A stretch of 64,000 nucleotides of DNA from Pseudomonas brassicacearum (GCF_003732265.1 NZ_MOBK01000001.1:496001-560000); one strand, 5' to 3'; positions 1 to 8,692 are shown, numbered from the stretch's first letter. Translations and numbers: made by a program. Notes: generated from the sequence alone by a model not told the origin.

Positions 1-1198
1 GGGTCGGCCGCAAAAATACCTGGTCCTCAACCCCCAGCCCCACCGCCGCCGAACCATTGACCATTTCCTGATTCGAGCTGCGACCATACACCCCGTTACT
101 CTGCAACCCCGATGGCGATTCAAACTCCGCCATCCAGTTACCGCCATAGATGAAAAACGTCTCGCGCTGATTGGTGTCCCACCACGAGAACAGCCGGGAC
201 TTGTCATCCAGCGCCGGAATGTTCACCGCCCCGGTACTTTTCAACACCGGTGTGGCGATGTAAGCCGCCGGCACATGGTCCACCAGCGACGGCAAATCAT
301 AGTGCGTCGGCTTGAGCATCGCCGTACCCACTGAGACTTCACTGCTGAGCTGTTCATGCTCATGCATGCGATAACTTGGGCTGCCAGCGGTGTTGAGGGT
401 CAGCCCTTCATGCCACAGGCCGGGATATTGCTGGCGGGTGAAATCGACGCAACGGTTATAAATCACCATCACCTTGGCGAACAGTTCTTCAGGCGAGCCC
501 AGTATCCCCGGCACGCCCATGCCCACGAACGGGTCGTAGCCCATGAACCCGGCGAACTCCAGGTGCTGAGGATTCTTGCTGATCAGCGCCAGCATCGGCC
601 CGAGCACCGCCACATCGCTGACACCGCCGCGATGCAGCCCGACATCCAGCTCGATGTTCACCCGCAATCGCGTGCCCAATCCCTGCGCCAGCGCCAGGTA
701 TTGCTGAAGCCGTTCTGGTGTATCAAGCAGCCACTGTAATTGCCTCGACGGATCGAACGGCCCTTTGTGCGACTGATAAAACAACTCGGCCGAACGCACC
801 GGCAGCGGCTTGCCCAACAGGAGGTCGGACTCGGGAAACTGCAGCGCATCATGATTGAGAAACGGTTGATGAAATGACATCAAGCGCTGTGTGCCCGCGC
901 GCTTGGCGATGTAGGTCAGCAGCCCCGGCGCCGGCAGTGATTTCTCCACCAGCCGCAGGTGCTTGCCGCCGCGTTTTACCGACAGCATCACCACGTCGAT
1001 GTTGTGATCCAGCCGATCAAGATCGATCAGCATCACCGGCCGCATCGGCCCGTGTTCCTTGAGTTCGCGGTTCAGCGTCTGGAAATAGTCGCTATACGGC
1101 GCGCCTCGATCACCGGGCCGCAACCAGGCTCCAACACCCGCCAGCAATACACCGACGCCGGCGGCTCCCATCAGGAAATTGCGTCGATTGACCGCCAT
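1..1198 (-). CDS. Tat-exported DSD1/alanine racemase-like PLP enzyme (partial)
   Basis: Reading frame enters at 1198 and runs off the window start, so the C-terminus is missing. The N-terminus has a twin-arginine leader (MAVNRRNFLMGAAGVG followed by a hydrophobic stretch), predicting export folded by Tat. The mature part reads as an N-terminal alanine-racemase-type barrel: 'PVMLIDLDRLDHNI', 'VEKSLPAPGL' (a lysine sits where the PLP Schiff-base lysine is expected), 'RVNIELDVGLHRGG' and 'GFMGYDPFVG'. Family knowledge: DSD1/low-specificity D-amino-acid aldolase-like enzymes use PLP, often with a metal bound by the C-terminal domain, which is not visible here. Start overlaps the stop of the upstream FAD enzyme by one base (TGATG), indicating translational coupling. 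A periplasmic PLP enzyme is unusual. Substrate unknown. Confidence 0.8.
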   Translation of the reverse strand, partial: MAVNRRNFLMGAAGVGVLLAGVGAWLRPGDRGAPYSDYFQTLNRELKEHGPMRPVMLIDLDRLDHNIDVVMLSVKRGGKHLRLVEKSLPAPGLLTYIAKRAGTQRLMSFHQPFLNHDALQFPESDLLLGKPLPVRSAELFYQSHKGPFDPSRQLQWLLDTPERLQQYLALAQGLGTRLRVNIELDVGLHRGGVSDVAVLGPMLALISKNPQHLEFAGFMGYDPFVGMGVPGILGSPEELFAKVMVIYNRCVDFTRQQYPGLWHEGLTLNTAGSPSYRMHEHEQLSSEVSVGTAMLKPTHYDLPSLVDHVPAAYIATPVLKSTGAVNIPALDDKSRLFSWWDTNQRETFFIYGGNWMAEFESPSGLQSNGVYGRSSNQEMVNGSAAVGLGVEDQVFLRPT

Positions 1199-2592
1199 CA
1201 GCTCACCCCCAGAATCGATGACAAATGCGCATTGAGGAACTTGCCACTGGGGTCCAGCGCTTGCCGCACCTCAATGAATTCCTGCCAGCGCGGGTACAGC
1301 GGCTGCAGGTTTTTCGCGTTGAGCGTGTGCAACTTGCCCCAGTGTGGCCGGCCGTTGTACTTCCAGAAAATCGGCTCGACGGCGGCGAAGAAGTTGTGAT
1401 GGTCCATCTGATAATGCTGGTGGACCGAGATCGAGCAACTGTCGCGGCCTTCGAACATGCTCAGTGGGATGTCGTCGGCTTTGACGTAGCGGTATTCAAT
1501 CGGAAACCAGGTGCGCAGGTCTTTGTCCTGAATCAGCTTGAGGATTTCGCGCAGGCACGCCGGACCATGCTCGGCCGGCACCGAATATTCCATTTCGTTG
1601 AAACGCACCGTGCGCACGTTGGCGTAGATGTCGAACGAGTCGCCCACCCGGTCATCGAAACTGGCGAGGTGGCGCAGGCTGTTGAGCATCGTTCGGCGCA
1701 GGTCCGGGAAGTCGCTGCCGTACTTGTCGATTTTCTCGATCAAGGTGACGAATTCGTTACCGCCCTCCTCATCCGCCGGAATCGGCGGTGTCGCCGGGTC
1801 GGTGGTTTCGTTGAGGGCGATCGACAAGGCGTAGTCGGAATGGGTCACCACGAGCATTTCCCAGTGCTGGTTTTCCCGGGTGTTCTTGTCGAGGTCTTCC
1901 AACAGTTCTTCGGTTTTCGCGATCCACTGGCGTTCTCTCAAGCGATACGCCGGGCGGTTTTGCAGACGGATTTTCGTCGCCACCCCGAGCGCGCCGAGGG
2001 ACACCCGCGCCGCGCTGAACACCTCAGGATGTCGCGTGCTGTCGCAGTCCAGCACCTCGCCCGTGGCAGTCACCAATTGCAGGCCGCAGACGTGGGCGGA
2101 ATAGGACTGGAAGTTCTTGCCGGTGCCGTGGGTCGAGGTGGAGATCGCGCCGGCGAGGGTCTGGTAATCGATGTCGGCCATATTTTGCAGGGCCTGGCCG
2201 ACGTCCTTGAGCGGTGTGCCCATGCGCGACATCGGCGTGCCGGCAGCGAACTCGGCTTGCAGGGTTTTCCCGTCGTGATCGAGCAACCCGGTGAAATAGC
2301 TCAGGGACAGCAACGTGCCGTCGGTGGGCACCAACGCGCTGAAGGAATGCGCCGAACCCACCGGGCGAATCTTGCCCGGAGCCTGGCGCACAACCTGGGT
2401 CAATTCATCCAGATTCTTCGGCGCCAGCCGCGCCGCCGGCAGGCAACTCTGGCCCCCCGACCAGTTACGCCACGGGATCAGCCGAGGCGCGCGCAGCAGT
2501 TCGGCCAGCGCCGGTGTTGAACCGAGCGCGGTAAAGGCGCCAATGACACTCGCCCGTTGCAACAACTGACGCCGTGTTAAGTCCATCGTCAT
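1198..2592 (-). CDS. Tat-exported FAD-linked oxidoreductase, D-arabinono-1,4-lactone oxidase type
   Basis: 464 residues from ATG 2592, chosen because AGGG sits 8 bases upstream; a GTG nine bases earlier is possible. The N-terminus MTMDLTRRQLLQRAS plus a hydrophobic run ending ALA is a twin-arginine signal. The FAD-binding (PCMH/VAO) half contains 'RPVGSAHSFS' with His about 82 at the position that carries covalent 8-alpha-histidyl-FAD in gulonolactone/arabinonolactone oxidases, then 'STSTHGTG'. The C-terminal ALO domain ends with 'RPHWGK' near residue 417, a hallmark of the family. The family oxidises aldonolactones or sugar alcohols. Lies between a lipoprotein cytochrome c and a Tat-exported PLP enzyme, so electrons may go to the cytochrome rather than O2 (inference). 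Substrate not known. Confidence 0.88.
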   Translation of the reverse strand: MTMDLTRRQLLQRASVIGAFTALGSTPALAELLRAPRLIPWRNWSGGQSCLPAARLAPKNLDELTQVVRQAPGKIRPVGSAHSFSALVPTDGTLLSLSYFTGLLDHDGKTLQAEFAAGTPMSRMGTPLKDVGQALQNMADIDYQTLAGAISTSTHGTGKNFQSYSAHVCGLQLVTATGEVLDCDSTRHPEVFSAARVSLGALGVATKIRLQNRPAYRLRERQWIAKTEELLEDLDKNTRENQHWEMLVVTHSDYALSIALNETTDPATPPIPADEEGGNEFVTLIEKIDKYGSDFPDLRRTMLNSLRHLASFDDRVGDSFDIYANVRTVRFNEMEYSVPAEHGPACLREILKLIQDKDLRTWFPIEYRYVKADDIPLSMFEGRDSCSISVHQHYQMDHHNFFAAVEPIFWKYNGRPHWGKLHTLNAKNLQPLYPRWQEFIEVRQALDPSGKFLNAHLSSILGVS

Positions 2593-2611
2593 GAATCGCA
2601 CCCTGTCGTTC

Positions 2612-2995
2612 TTATTGTGGGATGTGCTGGCCGGACATGAAGCTGATCAGCGCCAGGAACTGCTCCTCTGAACACTGCACGCACTGGCCCATCGGTGGCA
2701 TGCCGTTATAGCCGTTGATCGCATGGTCGAGCAGCGTGTCGGCGCCCTGCAGGACCCGCGGCTCCCAGGCTTTGCTGTCGCCGGTCAGCGGTGCCCCGGC
2801 CGCCGGGTTGGCGTGGCAGAGCTTGCAACTGTTGTCGTAGACCTGCGCCAGCTCGGTGTCGGCGGGCCTGGCGGTGGCCGCGTTAACGTGCGACGCCGGG
2901 TTTTTTGGCTCTTCGCCACACCCTGCAAGCAACATCGCGAACCCCACCAGGGCAAAACAAAGGCTAGGCTTTTCACTGGATCGGCGTGCCCGCAT
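2612..2995 (-). CDS. Lipoprotein c-type cytochrome, cytochrome c5-like
   Basis: 127 residues. Start at 2995 because GAGGAA lies just upstream; an in-frame longer version exists but lacks a better site. The N-terminus MRARRSSEKP, a hydrophobic segment and the lipobox LLAGC (Cys about 26) predict a lipoprotein anchored in a membrane facing the periplasm. One haem-binding CKLCH (residues 57-61) and a C-terminal 'MPPMGQCVQC' give the methionine ligand and the extra Cys pair typical of cytochrome c5. Only 19 bases separate it from the FAD oxidoreductase start, and all three genes run the same way, so it is the likely electron acceptor of that enzyme (inference). Confidence 0.88.
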   Translation of the reverse strand: MRARRSSEKPSLCFALVGFAMLLAGCGEEPKNPASHVNAATARPADTELAQVYDNSCKLCHANPAAGAPLTGDSKAWEPRVLQGADTLLDHAINGYNGMPPMGQCVQCSEEQFLALISFMSGQHIPQ

Positions 2996-3262
2996 GGCGT
3001 TCCTCTCATGGGGTGCCCGGTCAGCCAGGTGCACCGTTTATTGTTGTGATCAAGGAGAACTCCACACTAAGGCACCCGGCGTGGGCGGGTTGAGGGCATT
3101 GGGGGCCAACAAGGGGGGCTTCTGAGGCCATGACCGATGCACCGTGAAATCCGCACGCCATCACCCACCGGCACAAAACCCTGAGATGAGTCATGACAAG
3201 CGAGGCCGAGGTCTGCTAAAACGATTCATCAGTGCATGACCCAATCCAGAGGGGGTAGCGAC

Positions 3263-4888
3263 ATGACCACAGCCAACATTCTCGACAACCTGTTTCCGAG
3301 CCTCGCCGACATCCCGGAAAAGTACCGCCTAGACGGCCAGACCGAGCAGCGCGAGTACCTGGTCGATGGCGAACTGAAAACCTGGGACGGACCGCTCGCC
3401 CAGGTCCGCAGCCCGGTGTACCTGACCGGCGCGAATGGCGACGAACAAGTGATCCTCGGCAGCACGCCGCTGCTGGACGCCGACACTGCGCTGACCGCGC
3501 TGGACGCCGCCGTCCGTGCTTACGACCGTGGTCAGGGTTTGTGGCCGACCATGCGGGTGGCCGAACGCATCCAGCACGTCGAAGCCTTTCTCGGTCGCAT
3601 GCGTCAACAGCGTGAGGCGGTGGTCAAGCTGCTGATGTGGGAGATCGGCAAGAACCTCAAGGACTCGGAAAAAGAGTTCGACCGCACCTGCGATTACATC
3701 GTCGACACCATCAATGCCTTGAAAGAACTCGACCGCCGCTCCAGCCGCTTCGAGCTGGAACAGGACACCCTCGGCCAGATCCGTCGCGTCCCGCTCGGCG
3801 TGGCCCTGTGCATGGGCCCCTACAACTACCCGTTGAACGAAACCTTCACCACGTTGATTCCGGCGCTGATCATGGGCAACACCGTGGTGTTCAAACCGGC
3901 CAAGCTTGGCGTGTTGCTGATTCGCCCGCTGCTCGAAGCGTTCCGCGACAGCTTCCCGGCCGGGGTGATCAACGTGATCTACGGCAGCGGCCGCGAGACC
4001 GTCAGCGCGCTGATGGCCAGCGGCAAGATCGACATCTTCGCGTTTATCGGCACCAACAAAGCTGCCAGCGACCTGAAAAAACTCCACCCAAAACCTCACC
4101 GTTTGCGTGCGGCGCTGGGCCTTGATGCGAAGAACCCCGGCATCGTCCTGCCGGAGGTTGATCTGGACAACGCGGTGAGCGAAGCGGTGACCGGCTCGCT
4201 GTCGTTCAACGGTCAGCGCTGCACCGCGCTGAAAATCCTCTTCGTGCATGAAGACGTGGTCGAAGCGTTCATCGAGAAATTCAACGCCAAACTCGCCAGC
4301 CTCAAACCCGGCATGCCGTGGGACAGCGGCGTGGCACTGACGCCGCTGCCGGAGTCGGGCAAGGTCGATTACCTGCATTCGCTGGTCGCCGATGCCGAAA
4401 GCAAAGGCGCCAAAGTGGTCAACCCCAACGGCGGCGTGGCCCGCGCCTCGTTCTTCTACCCGGCGGTGCTGTACCCGGTGACCACGCAGATGCGTGTCTA
4501 TCAGGAAGAACAGTTCGGCCCGGTCATTCCGATCGTGCCGTACCGCCATCTGGACACGGTGATCGATTACGTCCTGGAATCGGACTTCGGCCAGCAGTTG
4601 AGTATTTTCGGCACCAACCCGGTGGCGGTCGGCCGGCTGGTGGACACGTTCGCCAACCAGGTCGGGCGCATCAACCTCAACGCCCAGTGCCAGCGCGGCC
4701 CGGACACCTTCCCGTTCAACGGGCGCAAGAACTCGGCCGAAGGCACGCTGTCGGTACATGATGCGCTGCGGGTGTTTTCGATCCGTACGTTGGTCGCCAC
4801 CAAGTTCCAGGAGACCAACAAGGACCTCATCAGCGAGATCATCAGTGGACGCAGTTCGAGCTTCCTGACCACCGATTACATTTTCTGA
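3263..4888 (+). CDS. gapN: NADP-dependent non-phosphorylating glyceraldehyde-3-phosphate dehydrogenase-like ALDH
   Basis: 541 residues from ATG 3263, preceded by GAGGGGG; the longer frame from 3236 has no comparable site. Aldehyde dehydrogenase superfamily: 'CMGPYNYPLNETF' and 'GNTVVFKPAK' form the cofactor site, the nucleophile is in 'FNGQRCTALK' (Cys about 320), and 'EEQFGPVIPIV' follows. It resembles the GapN-type enzymes annotated in pseudomonads, which oxidise glyceraldehyde 3-phosphate to 3-phosphoglycerate with NADP+. Oddity: the position 34 residues before the catalytic Cys, normally the general-base Glu in LELGG, reads LGLDAKNP, with Gly there. This may be a subfamily trait. Followed after 11 bases by the FUSC gene. 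Confidence 0.82.
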   Translation: MTTANILDNLFPSLADIPEKYRLDGQTEQREYLVDGELKTWDGPLAQVRSPVYLTGANGDEQVILGSTPLLDADTALTALDAAVRAYDRGQGLWPTMRVAERIQHVEAFLGRMRQQREAVVKLLMWEIGKNLKDSEKEFDRTCDYIVDTINALKELDRRSSRFELEQDTLGQIRRVPLGVALCMGPYNYPLNETFTTLIPALIMGNTVVFKPAKLGVLLIRPLLEAFRDSFPAGVINVIYGSGRETVSALMASGKIDIFAFIGTNKAASDLKKLHPKPHRLRAALGLDAKNPGIVLPEVDLDNAVSEAVTGSLSFNGQRCTALKILFVHEDVVEAFIEKFNAKLASLKPGMPWDSGVALTPLPESGKVDYLHSLVADAESKGAKVVNPNGGVARASFFYPAVLYPVTTQMRVYQEEQFGPVIPIVPYRHLDTVIDYVLESDFGQQLSIFGTNPVAVGRLVDTFANQVGRINLNAQCQRGPDTFPFNGRKNSAEGTLSVHDALRVFSIRTLVATKFQETNKDLISEIISGRSSSFLTTDYIF

Positions 4889-4899
4889 GGACACCGAGC

Positions 4900-5973
4900 C
4901 TGAGTACCTTCAGCCATCGACTGCCACCGCTGCTGCGCCGACTGCTGCGTCCGTTGCTGGACCCGTACCGGCGCTATCGCCACGCCAGACTGATCCACGC
5001 GGTGCGGGTCTCGCTTGGGTTGCTGGCGACGATCCTGCTGACTACCGGCATCCATTTGCCGCACGGTGAATGGGCCTCGGTGACGATGCTGGTGGTGATT
5101 GGTGGCTTGCAGCACCACGGCAATATCGGCAAAAAGGCTGCCGAACGGGCCATTGGCACGTTGATCGGGGCCGGCGTTGGTCTGGTGCTGGTCGCGCAAC
5201 AGGCCTGGCTGGGGATGCCGTGGTTGACCTATTTCGCCATGTCGGTGGTGTGCGGGTTTTTCTCGTATCACGCCATTGGCAAGGGTGGCTACACGGCGTT
5301 GCTGGCGGCGATCACTGTGTTTATTGTCGCGGGGCACGGTGACAACCCGGTCACGGACGGCTTGTGGCGCGGGGTGGATATCCTGATCGGCATCGCCCTG
5401 GCGCTGGCGTTTTCCTTCGCGCTGCCGCTGTACGCGGTGTTTTCCTGGCGCTACAACCTGGCTGATGCGTTGCGCGATTGCGCGACGATCTACGGGCGCA
5501 TCATCAATGGCCTGCCGGTCAGCGATGACGAACACCTCAAGCTCATGAGGCGCTTGAACACCGTGATGGTGCAATTGCGCTCGCTGATGCCGTCGGTGTC
5601 CAAGGAAGTGAAAATCTCCATGACCGAACTGGATGCCATTCAGCGCAATTTGCGCATGTGCGTCAGCACCCTGGAAATCCTCGCCAACACTCGTCCGGAT
5701 GCCAGCGATCCGAAGGCCATGGCGCAACTGCAATCGGCGATGACCGCAGAGCATCGGCTGATCCGCGTGCAACTGATCGGTATGGCGCGAGCGCTGAAGA
5801 CCGGTGCGTCGCAACGGCTGAGCCGGCCTGTCGACCTGCCGCCCGCTTCAAGTCTTGAAACGCCGGTCTACAGCCCGCTCGACGGTTATCGGCTGTTGAC
5901 CCGCCAGTTCGCCGCCAACATTGGCGAGATGCGCCAGCGACTGGCCAAAACTGCGCCGCGCTGGAACATCTGA
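4900..5973 (+). CDS. FUSC-family inner-membrane exporter protein
   Basis: About 357 residues if translation starts at CTG 4900, giving (M)STFSHRLPPLLRR; GAGGA lies at the right distance upstream and no ATG, GTG or TTG is available before TTG 4954, which would lack a ribosome site. Hydrophobic segments cluster in the first half ('VSLGLLATILLTTGIHL', 'VTMLVVIGGL', 'IGTLIGAGVGLVLV', 'GYTALLAAITVFIVAG', 'ILIGIALALAFSFALPLYAVF'), followed by a soluble helical domain. This is the FUSC/aromatic acid exporter architecture (AaeB/YccS relatives), shorter than AaeB because only one half is present. Likely effluxes aromatic or other weak acids; substrate unknown. Starts 11 bases after gapN and probably shares its transcript. 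Confidence 0.8.
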   Translation: MSTFSHRLPPLLRRLLRPLLDPYRRYRHARLIHAVRVSLGLLATILLTTGIHLPHGEWASVTMLVVIGGLQHHGNIGKKAAERAIGTLIGAGVGLVLVAQQAWLGMPWLTYFAMSVVCGFFSYHAIGKGGYTALLAAITVFIVAGHGDNPVTDGLWRGVDILIGIALALAFSFALPLYAVFSWRYNLADALRDCATIYGRIINGLPVSDDEHLKLMRRLNTVMVQLRSLMPSVSKEVKISMTELDAIQRNLRMCVSTLEILANTRPDASDPKAMAQLQSAMTAEHRLIRVQLIGMARALKTGASQRLSRPVDLPPASSLETPVYSPLDGYRLLTRQFAANIGEMRQRLAKTAPRWNI

Positions 5974-5976
5974 CAT

Positions 5977-6870
5977 TTACTGAGCCGCCAGTTTGCGCGA
6001 CTTGAAACCCCAACCCTGCTGCATGCCTGCGGCAGCCAGCAGAATCGCCGCGACACCGAGCCATTGCAGCGGCTCCAGGCGATGGCCGAAGGCAAACCAG
6101 TCGACAAAAATCGCCGCAATCGGATAGATGAACGACAACGCCCCGGTCAGTGCCGTCGGCAGTTTCTGAATCGCGCCGTACAACAGCACGTACATCACAC
6201 CGGTGTGGACGATGCCCAGTGTGACCAGGCTGGCCCAGGCACTCGGCGCTTGCGGCAGCGCCGAAAAGTGCGCAAACGGCGCGAGCAACAGCACCCCGGT
6301 GCAGACCTGGATCAAAGCGATCAGATGCGGCGGCGTACCGGTCAGGCGCTTGATGATCAGCGCGGCAATTGCGTAAAGGAATGCTGCACCCAGCGCCAGG
6401 CCAATCCCCATCAGGTAATCATTACCGCTCTCGCCCTGCCCGCCATGGGCGCTGACAATTGCGAGCATTCCGAGAAAGGAAATGCCCAGCCAGAACAGTT
6501 TCTGCAGGGTTATTTTTTCGTTGAGGAACAACGCGGCCAGGCCCACCAGCATGAACGGTTGCACGTTGTAGACCGCCGTGCCAATGGCAATCGAGGCGCG
6601 CGAATAGGACGCGAACAACAGCACCCAGTTGCCGACAATTGCCACGCCGCTGAGCACCGCCAGCAGGAAGGTGGTACGGGTCAGAATGCCGGGACGCAGG
6701 AAGCCGAACGCCGCGCAAATCAGCAGCAAGGTGCCGGCCCCGAACAGGCAGCGCCAGAACACCACGTCCAGCACCGGTTGCCCCGACACCAGCACAAACC
6801 AGCCGATGGTCCCGGAGATCAGCATGGCGGCGCTCATCTCGAATGAGCCGCGACGTATTGATGTGTCCAT
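5977..6870 (-). CDS. EamA/DMT-family transporter
   Basis: 297 residues from ATG 6870, chosen because CAGGAG lies 7 bases upstream (the frame extends further without a better site). Ten hydrophobic segments arranged as two EamA repeats; typical features are 'NWVLLFASYSRASIAIGTAVYNVQP' split over a helix pair, 'LNEKI' at the end of repeat one, and 'ALSFIYPIAAIFVDWF' in repeat two. The family exports metabolites such as amino acids or takes part in drug/metabolite transport across the inner membrane. It is divergent from an Lrp/AsnC regulator 135 bases away, the usual sign that the regulator controls this exporter, so an amino-acid substrate is plausible (inference). Confidence 0.88.
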   Translation of the reverse strand: MDTSIRRGSFEMSAAMLISGTIGWFVLVSGQPVLDVVFWRCLFGAGTLLLICAAFGFLRPGILTRTTFLLAVLSGVAIVGNWVLLFASYSRASIAIGTAVYNVQPFMLVGLAALFLNEKITLQKLFWLGISFLGMLAIVSAHGGQGESGNDYLMGIGLALGAAFLYAIAALIIKRLTGTPPHLIALIQVCTGVLLLAPFAHFSALPQAPSAWASLVTLGIVHTGVMYVLLYGAIQKLPTALTGALSFIYPIAAIFVDWFAFGHRLEPLQWLGVAAILLAAAGMQQGWGFKSRKLAAQ

Positions 6871-7005
6871 CTTCAGACTCCTGTGTTTGAGCGCAAAGTA
6901 TGCCAATCCACCAAGGGGCTTCTCCAGCGCAAAAAGCAGGCTAAACTCGGTTTCTGCCTTTTTTATCAAGGCAGTTTCAATTTAATGCCTTACAGGGGGT
7001 TCGCC

Positions 7006-7443
7006 ATGACCGACGACATCGACCAAGTGCTGATCAGCGCCTTGATGGAAGACTCACGGCGCTCGCTCAAGGCCCTGGCACACCTCAGCGGCTTGTCCTC
7101 ACCCAGTGTCGCCGAGCGCCTTCGTCGCCTCGAAGAACGCGGGGTGCTCAAGGGCTACACCGTGGAAATCGACCCGAAATGCTTCGGCTATCAACTCCAG
7201 GCCATCGTGCGGATTCGACCGTTGCCGGGTCAGTTGCAGGAAGTGGAGCGGCAGATTCAGGCGATCCCCGAATTCACCGAGTGCGACAAAGTCACGGGCG
7301 ACGACTGCTTCATCGCCCGCCTGCATGTGCGTTCGATGGAACAATTGGACACCCTGCTCGACCGTCTCAATACCCACGCCGAAACCAACACGGCAATCGT
7401 CAAGAAGACTCCGGTCAAACGCCGGCTGCCGCCGATGGCATAA
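7006..7443 (+). CDS. Lrp/AsnC-family transcriptional regulator
   Basis: 145 residues from ATG 7006; AGGGGG lies 6-7 bases before it, so the longer frame from 6883 is not used. N-terminal winged helix-turn-helix ('DQVLISALMEDSRRSLKALAHLSG' split, 'SSPSVAERLRRLEERGVLKGY'), then a ligand-binding RAM/Lrp domain ('IVRIRPLPGQLQEVERQIQ' region and 'VTGDDCFIARLHVRS'). Lrp-type proteins form octamers and respond to amino acids. Divergently transcribed from the EamA exporter, its probable target. Confidence 0.92.
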   Translation: MTDDIDQVLISALMEDSRRSLKALAHLSGLSSPSVAERLRRLEERGVLKGYTVEIDPKCFGYQLQAIVRIRPLPGQLQEVERQIQAIPEFTECDKVTGDDCFIARLHVRSMEQLDTLLDRLNTHAETNTAIVKKTPVKRRLPPMA

Positions 7444-7502
7444 GTGATGTTTATTCGCCAATGGCGTAGATTGAGGTTTTTCCGGCGAAGGATTGGCGGT
7501 CT

Positions 7503-7835
7503 ATGAAAACTCAGGCAATGCTGCTGGCGATGCTGATGCTGATGCTGGCGGGCTGCGGCACGATACAAACGGTGGTGCGCGGCGACAAAGTGGCGGCGAA
7601 AAGCCTCAACGAGCAGAAAAGCTATTGCGGTGCAGTTCCGCGAATTTACAGCGGCGTGACCTATGACTTCTGCAGCCTGAACGCCCCCCTGAAGAACGGC
7701 CTGGATGCGCAAACCTACACTGCCGAGCCTGGTTGGGTGCTGATCGATGCGGTCATGTCCGGCGCGCTCGACACCTTGTTGCTCCCCTACACCATTTACC
7801 GCCAACACGCCGACGGCAGCATTGCCATTAACTGA
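7503..7835 (+). CDS. YceK/YidQ-type small lipoprotein
   Basis: 110 residues. Hydrophobic leader with lipobox MLAGC (Cys 18), then a compact domain with 'YCGAVPRIYSGVTYDFC' and 'DTLLLPYTIYRQH', which match the YceK/YidQ family of enterobacterial and pseudomonad outer-membrane-directed lipoproteins. Function of the family is not established. Followed by a strong intrinsic terminator at about 7858, so it is probably monocistronic. Confidence 0.85.
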   Translation: MKTQAMLLAMLMLMLAGCGTIQTVVRGDKVAAKSLNEQKSYCGAVPRIYSGVTYDFCSLNAPLKNGLDAQTYTAEPGWVLIDAVMSGALDTLLLPYTIYRQHADGSIAIN

Positions 7836-7856
7836 ATGACTTGAATATCAGGTAAT

Positions 7857-7882
7857 AAAAAACCCGCCGAAGCGGGTTTTTT
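7857..7882 (+). terminator. Intrinsic terminator after the YceK-type gene
   Basis: Stem aacccgc/gcgggtt with a four-base cgaa loop, flanked by A-run and T-run, so it can work for both the plus-strand lipoprotein gene and the convergent BI-1 gene. Confidence 0.85.
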
Positions 7883-7897
7883 ACTCAAGGCCTTCGA

Positions 7898-8569
7898 TCA
7901 ATCATCGCGGCTCATGATGCCAAACAGCTGCAACAAGCTGATGAACAGGTTGTAGATCGATACATACAGGCTGATGGTCGCCATGATGTAGTTGCGCTCG
8001 CCGCCGTGAATGATGGCGCTGGTCTGGAACAGAATGCAGACCGAGGAGAACAGCACGAAACCTGCGCTGATCGCCAGTTGCAGGCCGCTGATCTGGAAGA
8101 AGAAGCTCGCCAGCGTCGCACCCAGCAGCACGAAGAAGCCTGCGGTGATGAAACCGCCGAGGAAGCTCATGTCCTTGCGGGTAATCAGCACATAGGCCGA
8201 CAGACCACCAAACACCAGCGCCGTCATCGCGAACGCCGAACTGACCACTTCAGCGCCGCCCTGCATCCCCAGGTAACGGTTGAGGATCGGGCCGAGCAGG
8301 AAACCCATGAAACCGGTCAGGGCAAAAGCAGACACCAGGCCCCAGGCCGAATCACGGAGTTTGTTGGTGAGGAAGAAAAGGCCGTAGAAGCCGATCAGCA
8401 CCACGAACACGTTCGGGTATCCGACACGCATCTGCTGAGCGACAAACGCCATCACGCCGCTGAATGCGAGGGTGAGAGCGAGTAAGCCGTAAGTGTTGCG
8501 CAGGACGCGGCTAACCTCTAGCTGCTCAGCCTGCACGCTGTTATTAACTGCGTAATCCTGTTCGCGCAT
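7898..8569 (-). CDS. BI-1/YccA-family inner membrane protein
   Basis: 223 residues with seven hydrophobic segments and a short soluble N-terminus (MREQDYAVNNSVQAEQ). The 'GVMAFVAQQMRVG', 'LTGFMGFLLGPILNRYLG' and C-terminal 'YVSIYNLFISLLQLFGIMSRDD' segments are typical of Bax inhibitor-1/YccA proteins; the C-terminal acidic tail with paired Asp is the family's pH-sensing/ion-leak feature. In E. coli, YccA is a substrate and modulator of the FtsH protease. Monocistronic, convergent with the lipoprotein gene and with the tRNA-Ser behind its promoter. Confidence 0.92.
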   Translation of the reverse strand: MREQDYAVNNSVQAEQLEVSRVLRNTYGLLALTLAFSGVMAFVAQQMRVGYPNVFVVLIGFYGLFFLTNKLRDSAWGLVSAFALTGFMGFLLGPILNRYLGMQGGAEVVSSAFAMTALVFGGLSAYVLITRKDMSFLGGFITAGFFVLLGATLASFFFQISGLQLAISAGFVLFSSVCILFQTSAIIHGGERNYIMATISLYVSIYNLFISLLQLFGIMSRDD

Positions 8570-8646
8570 GGCGACACTCCTGTTGGTTTGAAACGTTCAG
8601 TCGCAAAGATCATAACAGACGCTCTGTAACAAGCTATGCAGAGAGT

Positions 8647-8674
8647 TTGACAGTGTGTTTCATTCAGGTATTAT
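8647..8674 (+). promoter_or_regulatory. Sigma-70 promoter of tRNA-Ser
   Basis: TTGACA at 8647-8652 and TATTAT at 8669-8674 with 16-base spacing, ending 18 bases before the tRNA; a near-consensus strong promoter in the right place. Confidence 0.75.
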
Positions 8675-8692
8675 GGCGCCCGCAACGCAAAC

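Noticed and set aside
1225..2520. Long frames opposite real genes, e.g. opposite the FAD enzyme, gapN, mqo and the MFS gene
   Set aside because: Arg/His/Gln-rich shadow translations typical of high-GC DNA; the opposite strand carries clear conserved domains.
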